Shown: positions 33,892 through 41,622 of the stretch, one piece after another
Layout of the letters: each line of letters starts with the position of its first letter
Position numbering within the stretch: the first letter of the stretch is position 1
Origin: Bacilli bacterium
GTDB lineage: Bacteria > Bacillota_I > Bacilli_A > RF39 > UBA660
NCBI GenBank assembly: GCA_900752905.1
Contig: CAADWX010000020.1
Span: 1 to 51,231 of the forward strand
Reading direction: 5' to 3'
DNA: 51,231 nucleotides
The notes under the pieces: model-generated
What the model was told of the DNA's origin: nothing
The model's database searches: none
The model's input: the letters and a program-made list of their open reading frames with translations, nothing else
Made by a program: the position numbers and the translations under genes

Positions 33892-34248
33892 ATGTTTTGC
33901 TCAAATTGTGGTAATAAAATAGAAAATGGTAGTAATTTTTGTAGGGTATGTGGTAATGTAGTTAATGGTAATGTTTACTATAATCAAACTGTAGAAGATA
34001 AGAATAAAGAAACTTCATTTATAATGGGTATAATAGCTCTAGTTGGTAAGTTATTTCTTCCTTTCTTTAATATTGTATTTGCTATAATTGCTATATATTA
34101 TGGTAATTTATATAAAAAACAAACTGGTTTAAATTGTCCTGGTAAAGTTATGGGAATAGTTTCTTTAGCTTTAAGTGGATTATTTTTAGTTGTATTATTA
34201 ATTCTTATAATTTTACCATTTATTTTTTATGGCGCTTCATACATGTAA
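33892..34248 (+). CDS. Zinc-ribbon membrane protein (DUF4190-like)
   Basis: A 118-residue protein. An N-terminal zinc ribbon, CSNCGNK...CRVCGN (CxxC-x11-CxxC, about residues 3-20), is followed by a linker and two membrane segments (about 45-70 and 88-115). The second half resembles the DUF4190 layout. ATG 33892 has GGAGGG upstream. An ATG at 33871 lies at the promoter's expected transcription start and is excluded. The role is unknown. It has the strongest promoter seen here. Confidence 0.78.
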   Translation: MFCSNCGNKIENGSNFCRVCGNVVNGNVYYNQTVEDKNKETSFIMGIIALVGKLFLPFFNIVFAIIAIYYGNLYKKQTGLNCPGKVMGIVSLALSGLFLVVLLILIILPFIFYGASYM

Positions 34249-34260
34249 AATTGTGTAAAT

Positions 34261-34292
34261 AAAAAAAGTTGATTTTTGATTAACTTTTTTTT
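34261..34292 (+). terminator. Terminator after zinc-ribbon gene
   Basis: AAAAAAGTTGAT / ATTAACTTTTTT stem with a T-run. Confidence 0.8.
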
Positions 34293-34307
34293 GTTCTATA
34301 TATTTGA

Positions 34308-34313
34308 TATAAT
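34308..34313 (+). promoter_or_regulatory. -10 element before the glucosaminidase gene
   Basis: TATAAT, with the terminator T-run at the -35 position (34285-34290). Confidence 0.45.
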
Positions 34314-34351
34314 ATATGTACTGAAATACTAAAGAAGTGGGGTGTTGGAAT

Positions 34352-35860
34352 ATGAATAAATTAAGTAAAATATTATTAATTATAGTTGTATCTTTTTGCT
34401 TATTATCAAATGTTAATGCTATATATTCAGATTCTAATGCTAATCTTGGTACATATGAAGAAGAATTAAAAAAATTTCCATATGAATATCAACAAAAAAT
34501 AGAGGAATTACATAAAATATATCCTAATGCTTTATTTGTAGTACAAAATGAATTTTTTGATTGGAAAAAATATAAAGAAATTCCTGTTTCTTGGAATAGT
34601 ATGTTTAATTCTCAAAAAGGAGAAAGAAGTTTAATTCAATCATCAGTACAAGACTCATATAAAACTGATAAATGTGGTCAAACTTCAAATGGAAGATGTG
34701 TTTGGAGTTATGCATCAGATGAAGCAATTTCATATTATTTAAATCCATATAATTTTTTAAATGAAAAAAATATATTTATGTTTGAATCTTTATATTCTAA
34801 AAGTTATCACACTAAAGAAGGTGTTGAAAAAATATTAGCAGGATCTTTTATGGCAAATAAAAATTGCCCTGGTTCTGATAAAACATATGCTGAAGTAATA
34901 TTAGAAGCTGGTGAAAAAAATAATGTAAGTCCATATATGCTTGCATCTAGATTAATACAAGAACAAGGAAGAAATGGAAGCAGTAGTTTAATTTCAGGAA
35001 CATATGAAGGCGCAAATGGAGAATTAAAAGGATATTATAATTATTTTAATATTCAAGCTAGTGGTAATACAGATCAAGCAGTTATTGAAAATGGTCTAAA
35101 ATGCGCTAAAGGAACATTAAATTATTGTAGTGGTAATAATTGGGATTCACCATATGCATCAATTGTTGGTGGTTCTAAATTTGTGTATAAGAAGTATGTT
35201 GGAATAAATGACACATATAATGTAAAAGGTCAAATGACTTTATATTTACAAAAATGGGATCCATATGGTCCACAATTAGGTGGACATCAATATATGCAAA
35301 ATATTCAAGCACCAGTATCTGAATCAATAACAACATTTAATTCATATGCTTCATATCCTGACTACAAAAATTATTCATATGTATTTTATATTCCTATATA
35401 TGAGGGAGCACCTAATACAAAGATGAAAGTGTCAAAGATAGATGATATACTTTTAAACAATAAATTAAAAATTAATGATAATTATTTATCAGGTATATCA
35501 GTTAATACATCTCAAGATACATTTGAGTCTAATCTAAAAAAAGAAAATTCTAACATATCAGTAGTCTTTGAAAAAAATTCCAATAATAAATCAAATGATT
35601 TAGCTTCAGGTGATAAAATAACTATTAAGTTAGATGGTGAAACAAAAGAGTATGAAGTTGTTATATATGGTGATGTAAATGGTGATGGTTCTATAAAGGC
35701 TAGCGATTATGTATTAGTAAAAAATCATATAATGGGAACAAACATATTACAAAATGCATATTTGAAAGCTGCAGATGTAAATAAAGATGGAAATGTTAAA
35801 GCAAGCGATTATGTATTGATAAAAAATCATATAATGGGTACATACAATATTATTCAGTAG
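34352..35860 (+). CDS. Secreted N-acetylglucosaminidase (GH73-like) with C-terminal dockerin
   Basis: A 502-residue exported protein. Signal peptide residues 1-24 (LLIIVVSFCLLSNVNA). The LytD/GH73-type glucosaminidase core covers about residues 35-330, with ILEAGEKNNVSPYMLASRLIQEQG carrying the putative catalytic Glu. It hydrolyses peptidoglycan GlcNAc-MurNAc bonds. A linker domain is followed by two type-I dockerin calcium loops, DVNGDGSIKASD (about 443) and DVNKDGNVKASD (about 476), each followed by YVL-(V/I)-KNHIMGT. Both loops carry the same Ala-Ser pair at positions 10-11. Dockerin implies binding to a cohesin. The adjacent downstream gene is a candidate partner. ATG 34352 follows GGGGTGTTGGA. 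Confidence 0.88.
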   Translation: MNKLSKILLIIVVSFCLLSNVNAIYSDSNANLGTYEEELKKFPYEYQQKIEELHKIYPNALFVVQNEFFDWKKYKEIPVSWNSMFNSQKGERSLIQSSVQDSYKTDKCGQTSNGRCVWSYASDEAISYYLNPYNFLNEKNIFMFESLYSKSYHTKEGVEKILAGSFMANKNCPGSDKTYAEVILEAGEKNNVSPYMLASRLIQEQGRNGSSSLISGTYEGANGELKGYYNYFNIQASGNTDQAVIENGLKCAKGTLNYCSGNNWDSPYASIVGGSKFVYKKYVGINDTYNVKGQMTLYLQKWDPYGPQLGGHQYMQNIQAPVSESITTFNSYASYPDYKNYSYVFYIPIYEGAPNTKMKVSKIDDILLNNKLKINDNYLSGISVNTSQDTFESNLKKENSNISVVFEKNSNNKSNDLASGDKITIKLDGETKEYEVVIYGDVNGDGSIKASDYVLVKNHIMGTNILQNAYLKAADVNKDGNVKASDYVLIKNHIMGTYNIIQ

Positions 35861-35868
35861 GTGATAAG

Positions 35869-37302
35869 ATGAAAGGTAAAAAAATATTATTTATAGTAGT
35901 GTTAAGCTTTTTATTAATTCCAAAAGTAAGTGCTTCATCTTGTAATGTTAAAGCAAATACTACAAATATAAAACAGGGAGATACTGTTACAATTTCTATT
36001 AGTGGTCAAGATGTAATTGGAAAGTTTAATATATCATCATCATCGATATTAACCTCATCACAAAATTCAATTTGGATAGAAAATAATACTGAAACAATAA
36101 GTTTTACAGCAAATAGTTCTGGAGTTGCTACAATTAATGTGTCTCCATTTCAACCATCAGATAGTCAAGGAAATGATATTAATTTAAGTTGCAATTCAGT
36201 ATCTATTACGATAAATCCTAAAAATACTCCTCAACCTAGCAATAATTCAAATAAGGGAACAAGTCAAAAAAGTAATTCAAATAAACCTAGTAAATCGAAT
36301 AATAATTATTTAAAAAGTTTTGGTGTAGAAGGATATAATTTATCAAGTGAATTTAATAAAGATAATGGTGATTATAGTGTAACTGTTCCTTATGATACAA
36401 AAGAAGTAAAAGTTATTTATGAAAAAGAGGATGATAAGGCAAGCATTTCTGGCGATGAAGGTGTTAAATCTGTTTCTATTGGTGAGAACAAATTTACTAT
36501 AACTGTAACAGCAGAAAATGGTGAACAAAGAAATTATACAGTAAATGTAATTGTTGAAAAGAAACCTATTATTATTAAAAAGAATAATGATGAATATAGT
36601 GTGGTTACAAAAGAAGAGGATTTACCAAAGATTGATATAGAACATGATGTTATAACACTTAATATTCAAGATACAGAGGTAAAAGCTTATAGGATTGATT
36701 CTATTGATTATGTTTTAATAGCTTTAAGGGATAAAAATAATGATGTTAAATTATATAAGTTTGATTCTTTTAAAGATGATGAAAAAGAGCCTATTTATAC
36801 TTTATATCAAGATATAAATTTATCTGGTATATATTTAGTTTTAACTGAACCTAAAAGTATACCTAGTGGTTATAAAAAGGTAAGTATTAAAATTAATGGA
36901 AATAGTGTTACTGCTTATAAAAAAAATAAAGGTTTTTATTTAGTTTATGGATTGAATACTTCTAATAATAAAGAATCATTTTATTCTTATGATGAAGATG
37001 AAAATACTTTACAAAGATATAATATTGAAGAATTAAATGACACATTAAAAGAAAATGACAATTTAAAGAAATTTGCTTTTTTACTTTGTATTGGTTTGAT
37101 TGCTGCATTTATAATAATAATCATAATATGTGTTAAAAAATGTGAAAATAAGGAAGCAAAAGAATTAAGAAAAGAAGAAAAGAAAAATAAAAAACTGGAA
37201 ATTCAAAATCAAAAAAAAGAAACTAAAAAACAAAGAAAAGAAGAAAAAAGATTAAAAAAAGAAGCTAAAAAAGTAGAGGATAAAGTAGAGGATGATGAAT
37301 AG
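35869..37302 (+). CDS. Membrane-anchored surface protein: Ig/cohesin-like domain, cadherin-like beta-sandwich, TM, charged tail
   Basis: A 477-residue protein. Signal peptide 1-22. A beta-rich domain at about 24-120 (GDTVTISISGQDVIGKFNIS) is Ig-like or short cohesin-like. A Ser/Asn/Lys linker follows (about 122-145). A cadherin-like beta-sandwich domain lies at about 146-230, with LKSFGVEGYNLSSEFN and TVTAENGEQRNYTVNV. Next come a further extracellular domain, a membrane helix (about 402-424, FAFLLCIGLIAAFIIIIIIC) and a cytoplasmic Lys/Glu tail. It starts eight bases after the dockerin protein gene, which argues for a functional link. Cohesin identity is inference. Confidence 0.72.
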   Translation: MKGKKILFIVVLSFLLIPKVSASSCNVKANTTNIKQGDTVTISISGQDVIGKFNISSSSILTSSQNSIWIENNTETISFTANSSGVATINVSPFQPSDSQGNDINLSCNSVSITINPKNTPQPSNNSNKGTSQKSNSNKPSKSNNNYLKSFGVEGYNLSSEFNKDNGDYSVTVPYDTKEVKVIYEKEDDKASISGDEGVKSVSIGENKFTITVTAENGEQRNYTVNVIVEKKPIIIKKNNDEYSVVTKEEDLPKIDIEHDVITLNIQDTEVKAYRIDSIDYVLIALRDKNNDVKLYKFDSFKDDEKEPIYTLYQDINLSGIYLVLTEPKSIPSGYKKVSIKINGNSVTAYKKNKGFYLVYGLNTSNNKESFYSYDEDENTLQRYNIEELNDTLKENDNLKKFAFLLCIGLIAAFIIIIIICVKKCENKEAKELRKEEKKNKKLEIQNQKKETKKQRKEEKRLKKEAKKVEDKVEDDE

Positions 37303-37320
37303 ATTTCACATCCTTTTTTA
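37289..37320 (+). terminator. Terminator of the glucosaminidase/surface-protein operon
   Basis: AGGATG...CATCCT stem with inner TGAA/TTCA pairing and a T-run, overlapping the stop codon. Confidence 0.7.
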
Positions 37321-37349
37321 GTTTTTATATTTTTAATCTACATTATACG

Positions 37350-37387
37350 TGATATAATTCAAGAGGAGGTATATTATGAAAATCGCC
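37350..37387 (+). repeat. Copy 1 of the hisS promoter-SD-start direct repeat
   Basis: TGATATAATT-C-AAGAGGAGGTATATTATGAAAAT-C-GC-C. It matches 38194-38231 in 35 of 38 positions, and all three differences are C/T. It contains an extended -10, an AGAGGAGG SD and ATGAAAATCGC. Confidence 0.85.
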
Positions 37388-37819
37388 ATTGAGGTATGAA
37401 TTACTTAAAAAATTTATGTATATTCTGCCAAAGAAGATAAAGCAATTATTTGATATTTTAAAGTAAGCGATATTTTAAATGGTAACACGGATGAGATTTT
37501 AACTGCTACAGGATATGATAAGAGACAAGATGGTTATGAAATAGTTGAATATTATGGGAAAAATAATCCAAATTGCTATGATTTACATTTGCATGATGTT
37601 ACTGAATTTGAAGAATATTTTTCATTAAAAAATATGAGAAGTATTTCAAGAAATGCTGATATGCCACAATATATTAAATTTATTTATGATAATGATTTAT
37701 TATATGAGATTATTAGAGAATGGGATGAAGCCTTTAGTTTAGATGGAAACTTATGTGACAATCCTAGTAAAACAAAACAAGTGATATTGCAAAAAGATAG
37801 AATGAAAGGAAGAAAATAA
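37376..37819 (+). pseudogene. Broken gene joined to a hisS-like start; probable ASCH/PUA-like remnant
   Basis: From ATG 37376 the same frame runs to 37819 but is interrupted by TGA (37397), TAA (37406) and TGA (37451). After the last stop it is open for about 121 codons. The text KIYVYSAKEDKAII-stop-YFKVSDIL and TGYDKRQDGYEIVEYY is reminiscent of ASCH/PUA-type small proteins that often begin with an N-terminal 'KPxYxxxIxxGxKxxExR' module, which is missing here. So the 5' part seems lost and replaced by the hisS-like leader. A shorter product from an internal start cannot be excluded. The intact ASCH gene starts one base after its stop. Confidence 0.6.
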
Positions 37820-37820
37820 T

Positions 37821-38162
37821 ATGGAACATGAAATGAAATTACAACCTGAGTATTATAATTTTATACTTAATGGTACTAAAAGAATTGAAATAAGACTTTT
37901 TGATGAAAAAAGGCAACAAATTAAGATTGGAGATACAATTAAAATTTTAAAGGAACCAGAATTGAATGAGTCATTTAACGCTAAGGTTATCGGATTATTA
38001 AGATATAACACTTTTGAAGATATGTTTAAGGATTTTGATATTTCTGTTTTATCTGATAGTTCAATGACAAAAGAAGAATTAATTGCTGTTCTTGAACAAT
38101 TTTATACAAAAGAAAAACAAAAACAATATGGTGTTTTAGGAATTAGAATTGAATTAATATAA
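37821..38162 (+). CDS. ASCH domain protein (YqfB-like)
   Basis: A 113-residue protein. EMKLQPEYYNFILNGTKRIE followed by IRLFDEKRQQIKIGD is the ASCH start, with the conserved Lys and RL-x-DEKR segment. YTKEKQKQYGVLGIRIEL is the typical end. ASCH proteins have a PUA-like fold and bind RNA or modified nucleosides; bacterial YqfB has amidohydrolase activity on N4-acetylcytidine. Which applies here is unknown. SD AAAGGAAG. Confidence 0.88.
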   Translation: MEHEMKLQPEYYNFILNGTKRIEIRLFDEKRQQIKIGDTIKILKEPELNESFNAKVIGLLRYNTFEDMFKDFDISVLSDSSMTKEELIAVLEQFYTKEKQKQYGVLGIRIELI

Positions 38163-38187
38163 AAGATGGTGATGTTACTATCTTTTT
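38161..38187 (+). terminator. Terminator between ASCH gene and hisS
   Basis: AAAGATGGT / ACTATCTTT stem (one G-U), then T-run. Confidence 0.7.
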
Positions 38188-38193
38188 AAAATA

Positions 38194-38231
38194 TGATATA
38201 ATTTAAGAGGAGGTATATTATGAAAATTGCT
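38194..38231 (+). repeat. Copy 2 of the direct repeat: genuine hisS promoter, SD and start
   Basis: TGaTATAAT extended -10 at 38194-38202, AGAGGAGG SD, and ATGAAAATTGC. It pairs with copy 1 at 37350; see that entry. Confidence 0.85.
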
Positions 38232-39506
38232 AATGTTAAAGGTGGTTATGATTTTTTGCCACAAGAAGAAAAAATTAGAAATTACATTAAAGAAACTTTA
38301 AAAGAAGTGTTTGAATTGTATGGATACTTTTCAATTGAAACACCAATAATAACATATTATGATATTTTAACTGATAAATATGATGATGAAAGTGATATAT
38401 TAAAGGAAATATATAAATTAAGTGATCAAGGTGACAGAAAATTAGGTTTAAGATATGATTTGACTGTACCTTTTGCAAAATTTATTGCATTAAATAAAAA
38501 TAAAATTAAATATCCATTTAAAAGATATGAAATAGCTAAAGTGTTTAGAGATGGACCTGTAAAAACAGGAAGAGATAGGGAATTTACACAATGTGATGTA
38601 GATGTCGTTGGTTTGGATGGACAGTTTGTTGAAGCAGAACTCTTAAGTCTATATAGAGATGCATTTAAAAGACTTGGAATAGATATTATTATAAAATATA
38701 ATAGTAGAAAATTAATGATGGGTTTGATGATTGAAAATGGGGTTTCTGAAGATATGATATCAATAGTTACAACTATTGTTGATAAAAAAGATAAATTATC
38801 AATTGATGAATTTGAAAATTTAATGCTAAAATATGGAATAAAAAAGAAAAATATTGATTCTTTAGCATCAACATTTAGTTTATCGTTAGATGAATTAAAT
38901 AGTAAGTATTTAAATAGTGATAATAAATTTATTAAAGATGGATTAAATGAATTGAATGAATTAAATACTTATATTGTGAATTTAGGGTTACAAGAAATTT
39001 GTACTTTTTCACCATCACTAGCTCGCGGTCAAAATTATTATACTGGAAATGTTTTTGAAGTATATGAAAAAAATAATAAAATATCTGGTTCCATTGGTGG
39101 TGGTGGAAGATATGATAATATGATTACGAATTTTATTGATGATGGAAATTTATATCCTACTGTTGGTATAAGTTTTGGTTTATCTTCAATATATGAATTA
39201 TTAAAAGATGAGCAAAAAGTAAGTAATCAAGCTCAGATAGATATATTTATAATTTCAATGAATGAACCTGTTACATCACTAAAGGTAGCTTCTGAATTAC
39301 GAAAATTAGGATATAAGGTTGAAATTGATACTAGTAATAAAAAAATAAAGAAACTTTTTGAATATGCGAATAAAGAAAATATAAAATATGTTATTGTATT
39401 GGGTGAAGATGAAATTAAAAACGAAAAATTTAGAATAAAAGATATGTTTAACAAAAAAGAATATGAAATTGATATGAATGAAATTTCTAAAATTAATGAT
39501 ATATAA
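38220..39506 (+). CDS. hisS: Histidyl-tRNA synthetase
   Basis: A 428-residue class II synthetase. KGGYDFLPQEEKIR at the N-terminus; LGLRYDLTVPFAKFIA; motif 2 YEIAKVFRDGPVKTGRDREFTQ; motif 3 region GSIGGGGRYDNMI. A C-terminal anticodon-binding domain covers about 330-425. The histidine-A box reads LARGQNYYTGNVFE, where most enzymes have RGLDYYTG, so Leu-Asp is replaced by Gln-Asn next to the catalytic Arg. The YDLTVPFA/QCDVDVVG text is closer to archaeal/second-type HisRS than to the E. coli type. It is probably functional; a HisZ-like regulatory role is less likely because motif 2 and the anticodon domain are present. Confidence 0.9.
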   Translation: MKIANVKGGYDFLPQEEKIRNYIKETLKEVFELYGYFSIETPIITYYDILTDKYDDESDILKEIYKLSDQGDRKLGLRYDLTVPFAKFIALNKNKIKYPFKRYEIAKVFRDGPVKTGRDREFTQCDVDVVGLDGQFVEAELLSLYRDAFKRLGIDIIIKYNSRKLMMGLMIENGVSEDMISIVTTIVDKKDKLSIDEFENLMLKYGIKKKNIDSLASTFSLSLDELNSKYLNSDNKFIKDGLNELNELNTYIVNLGLQEICTFSPSLARGQNYYTGNVFEVYEKNNKISGSIGGGGRYDNMITNFIDDGNLYPTVGISFGLSSIYELLKDEQKVSNQAQIDIFIISMNEPVTSLKVASELRKLGYKVEIDTSNKKIKKLFEYANKENIKYVIVLGEDEIKNEKFRIKDMFNKKEYEIDMNEISKINDI

Positions 39507-39581
39507 GTAAGTGTTAATGCAGATTCAAAATTTATAAAGTAATTAGATAAATAATTTATTGTAAAAAAATGTTGAAAAAAC

Positions 39582-39610
39582 TTGTTTAATGTTGATAAAT
39601 AAGGTATACT
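39582..39610 (+). promoter_or_regulatory. Promoter of the hydrolase-PlsC-kinase operon
   Basis: TTGTTT, 17-base spacer, TATACT. The leader of about 55 nt is longer than most in this window. Confidence 0.6.
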
Positions 39611-39671
39611 GATGGTATGTAGTTGTAGTGTGTTGTTTGTAAATGAAGAAGAATAGTGTATGGTGATTAAT

Positions 39672-40577
39672 ATGAAAAAATATTATAATAAGATTTCTTT
39701 TAAAAGCAGATTAATTAATTTTTTACTTAGATTTTCGAAAAGTAAACATATCTTTTCAGATGAAAATGAGACAAAAAGATATATAGAAAAAATTTCACTT
39801 AAAAAGTATAAGATTCCACAAAAGTTAGGTATGAAATTAGAAAAAAGTGATGGTATGACTGTTTACACATATAATGGAACAATAGAAAAAACAAAAGATA
39901 AAATTTTGCTATATATTCATGGTGGTTCATATATTGAAGAGGCAATATCTTATCAAGTTAAATTTGCTATAAATATTGCTAAAAAAACAAATTCAACATT
40001 AATTATGCCAATATACACTTTAGCACCTAAAGGTAATTATAAAACTATGTACGAATCGATTGACTCTTTATATAAAAAAATAAATAAAAAGCGTATAAAC
40101 TTTTTGGGTGATTCAGCTGGTGGTGGTTTTGTACTATCATATGCAATGTATTTAAGAAATCGTAATATTAATCAACCACAAAATATTATAATGATGTCTC
40201 CATGGCTAGATGTATCAATGTCTAATCCAGAATTGAAAGAATCAGAAAAAAAAGACGCAATAAGTGGCATTGCTGGAAATAAATATGCCGGAAAATTGTG
40301 GGCAGATAAATTAAATGTAAAAAATTATTTGGTAAGTCCTATATATGGAAATTTTAATGATTTGGGAAAAATGACAATAATATCTGGAGAAAAGGATATT
40401 TTAAAACCAGATTGTTTAAAACTTAGTAAAATTTTAGATGCTCAAACAATAAAAAATAATTATATTGAATATAAAGGTCAGGGCCATGATTTTGGCGCCT
40501 ATCCAACTAAAGAAGGAAAATTACTTATAAATGATATTGTTGAAATAATAAACAGAGGTGATATGGATGAAAAATGA
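39672..40577 (+). CDS. Alpha/beta hydrolase (HSL/acetylesterase type)
   Basis: A 301-residue hydrolase of the abhydrolase-3 kind. YIHGGSYIEEA (about 81-91) is the HGG oxyanion motif. FLGDSAGGGFVLS carries the nucleophile Ser (about 148). ISGEKDILKPD supplies Asp and GQGHDFGAYP the His. No signal peptide is visible. The substrate is not predictable, but acyl esters are likely. GGTGAT selects ATG 39672. The 3' end overlaps the PlsC-like gene by 11 bases. Confidence 0.88.
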   Translation: MKKYYNKISFKSRLINFLLRFSKSKHIFSDENETKRYIEKISLKKYKIPQKLGMKLEKSDGMTVYTYNGTIEKTKDKILLYIHGGSYIEEAISYQVKFAINIAKKTNSTLIMPIYTLAPKGNYKTMYESIDSLYKKINKKRINFLGDSAGGGFVLSYAMYLRNRNINQPQNIIMMSPWLDVSMSNPELKESEKKDAISGIAGNKYAGKLWADKLNVKNYLVSPIYGNFNDLGKMTIISGEKDILKPDCLKLSKILDAQTIKNNYIEYKGQGHDFGAYPTKEGKLLINDIVEIINRGDMDEK

Positions 40578-41616
40578 AAATGATGAATTTAAACCTCTAT
40601 CTTTTTTTGGAGAATTGTTATTAAAGAATAAAGAATTAAGTGATTATTATTTAAAAAAAAGAAAATATGAATTTGACAATGGAAAAAATTTAAAAGGATT
40701 AAAATGGAGAGATAAATTGCATCCAATTTTACTTCAATTAATTAAATTAAATAGGAAGTATATACTAAAGCAAAATTTAACGATAATAAATGATAAAAGG
40801 ATTCAAACTGATAAACCTGTTATATATGCAATAACACATATAGGTGTATATGATTATCAAATAGTAAGTGAAGCTATTAGAGAACATCAGTATCCATTTG
40901 CAGGTGATCCTGAAACTTTGTATCGTTCGAGTGATGGTGTTGTTTTAGCACTTAATGGACTGATATACTGTGATACAAATTCAAAAGAAGACAGACATAT
41001 AGCTTTAGAAACTTCAAAACAATTATTAAAAAATAATGAAAATTTATTAATATATCCGGAGGGAATTTGGAATTTATCACCAAATCTTTTAGCTTTACCT
41101 TTATTTCCTGGGATTATTAATATTGCATTAGAAACTGGTTGTGATATAATTCCTGTTGCTGTGGAACAATATGGTAAAGATTTTTATGTAAATATAGGGG
41201 AAAATTTTAAAGTTAATTCAATTGGTGATAATTTAGATGAAGCTAGTAGAAAAAAATATATAGAAGAACAAAAAAAAGAATTAAGAAATTGCTTAGCATG
41301 TTTGAAATGGGAAATATATGAATCTAGGGGTGTTTTTATAAGAAAAAGTATGGGATCTTATGAAAAAGAGTTGAACGAATTTGTTGAAAACAAATTGAAT
41401 GAGTGGAAAAATCCTAAAACAAAGAAACAGTATTATGATATGAATATACTAAGAGAAAGAACTTTTAAAGAAAAATATATTTGTGCACCATCAGATGCTT
41501 TTTCGTATATAAAAAATCTTAAAATTAATAAAAATAATGCATTTATTTTTAGAAAAGATATAAGTTTGCCAATTGAAATTCAAAGACAAATAAAAGAAAA
41601 ATTAAAAAGTAGGTGA
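40567..41616 (+). CDS. PlsC-like acyltransferase
   Basis: A 349-residue protein. The acyltransferase motif ITHIGVYD contains H91-x4-D96. YPEGIWNLSP is the glycerolipid-binding PEG motif, and LFPGIINIALETGCDIIPVAVEQ follows. A C-terminal extension from about 270 is rich in Lys/Glu and unlike standard PlsC. The enzyme would acylate a lysophosphatidate or related acceptor on the membrane. ATG 40567 has GAGGTGAT upstream; it is coupled to the hydrolase gene. Confidence 0.8.
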   Translation: MKNENDEFKPLSFFGELLLKNKELSDYYLKKRKYEFDNGKNLKGLKWRDKLHPILLQLIKLNRKYILKQNLTIINDKRIQTDKPVIYAITHIGVYDYQIVSEAIREHQYPFAGDPETLYRSSDGVVLALNGLIYCDTNSKEDRHIALETSKQLLKNNENLLIYPEGIWNLSPNLLALPLFPGIINIALETGCDIIPVAVEQYGKDFYVNIGENFKVNSIGDNLDEASRKKYIEEQKKELRNCLACLKWEIYESRGVFIRKSMGSYEKELNEFVENKLNEWKNPKTKKQYYDMNILRERTFKEKYICAPSDAFSYIKNLKINKNNAFIFRKDISLPIEIQRQIKEKLKSR

Positions 41617-41622
41617 TAAGTA

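Noticed and set aside
37376..37819. TGA read as Trp (code 4) in the broken gene
   Set aside because: A TAA also interrupts the frame, and TGA is used as a normal stop by several intact genes here (uvsE, rsmE). Pseudogenisation is simpler.
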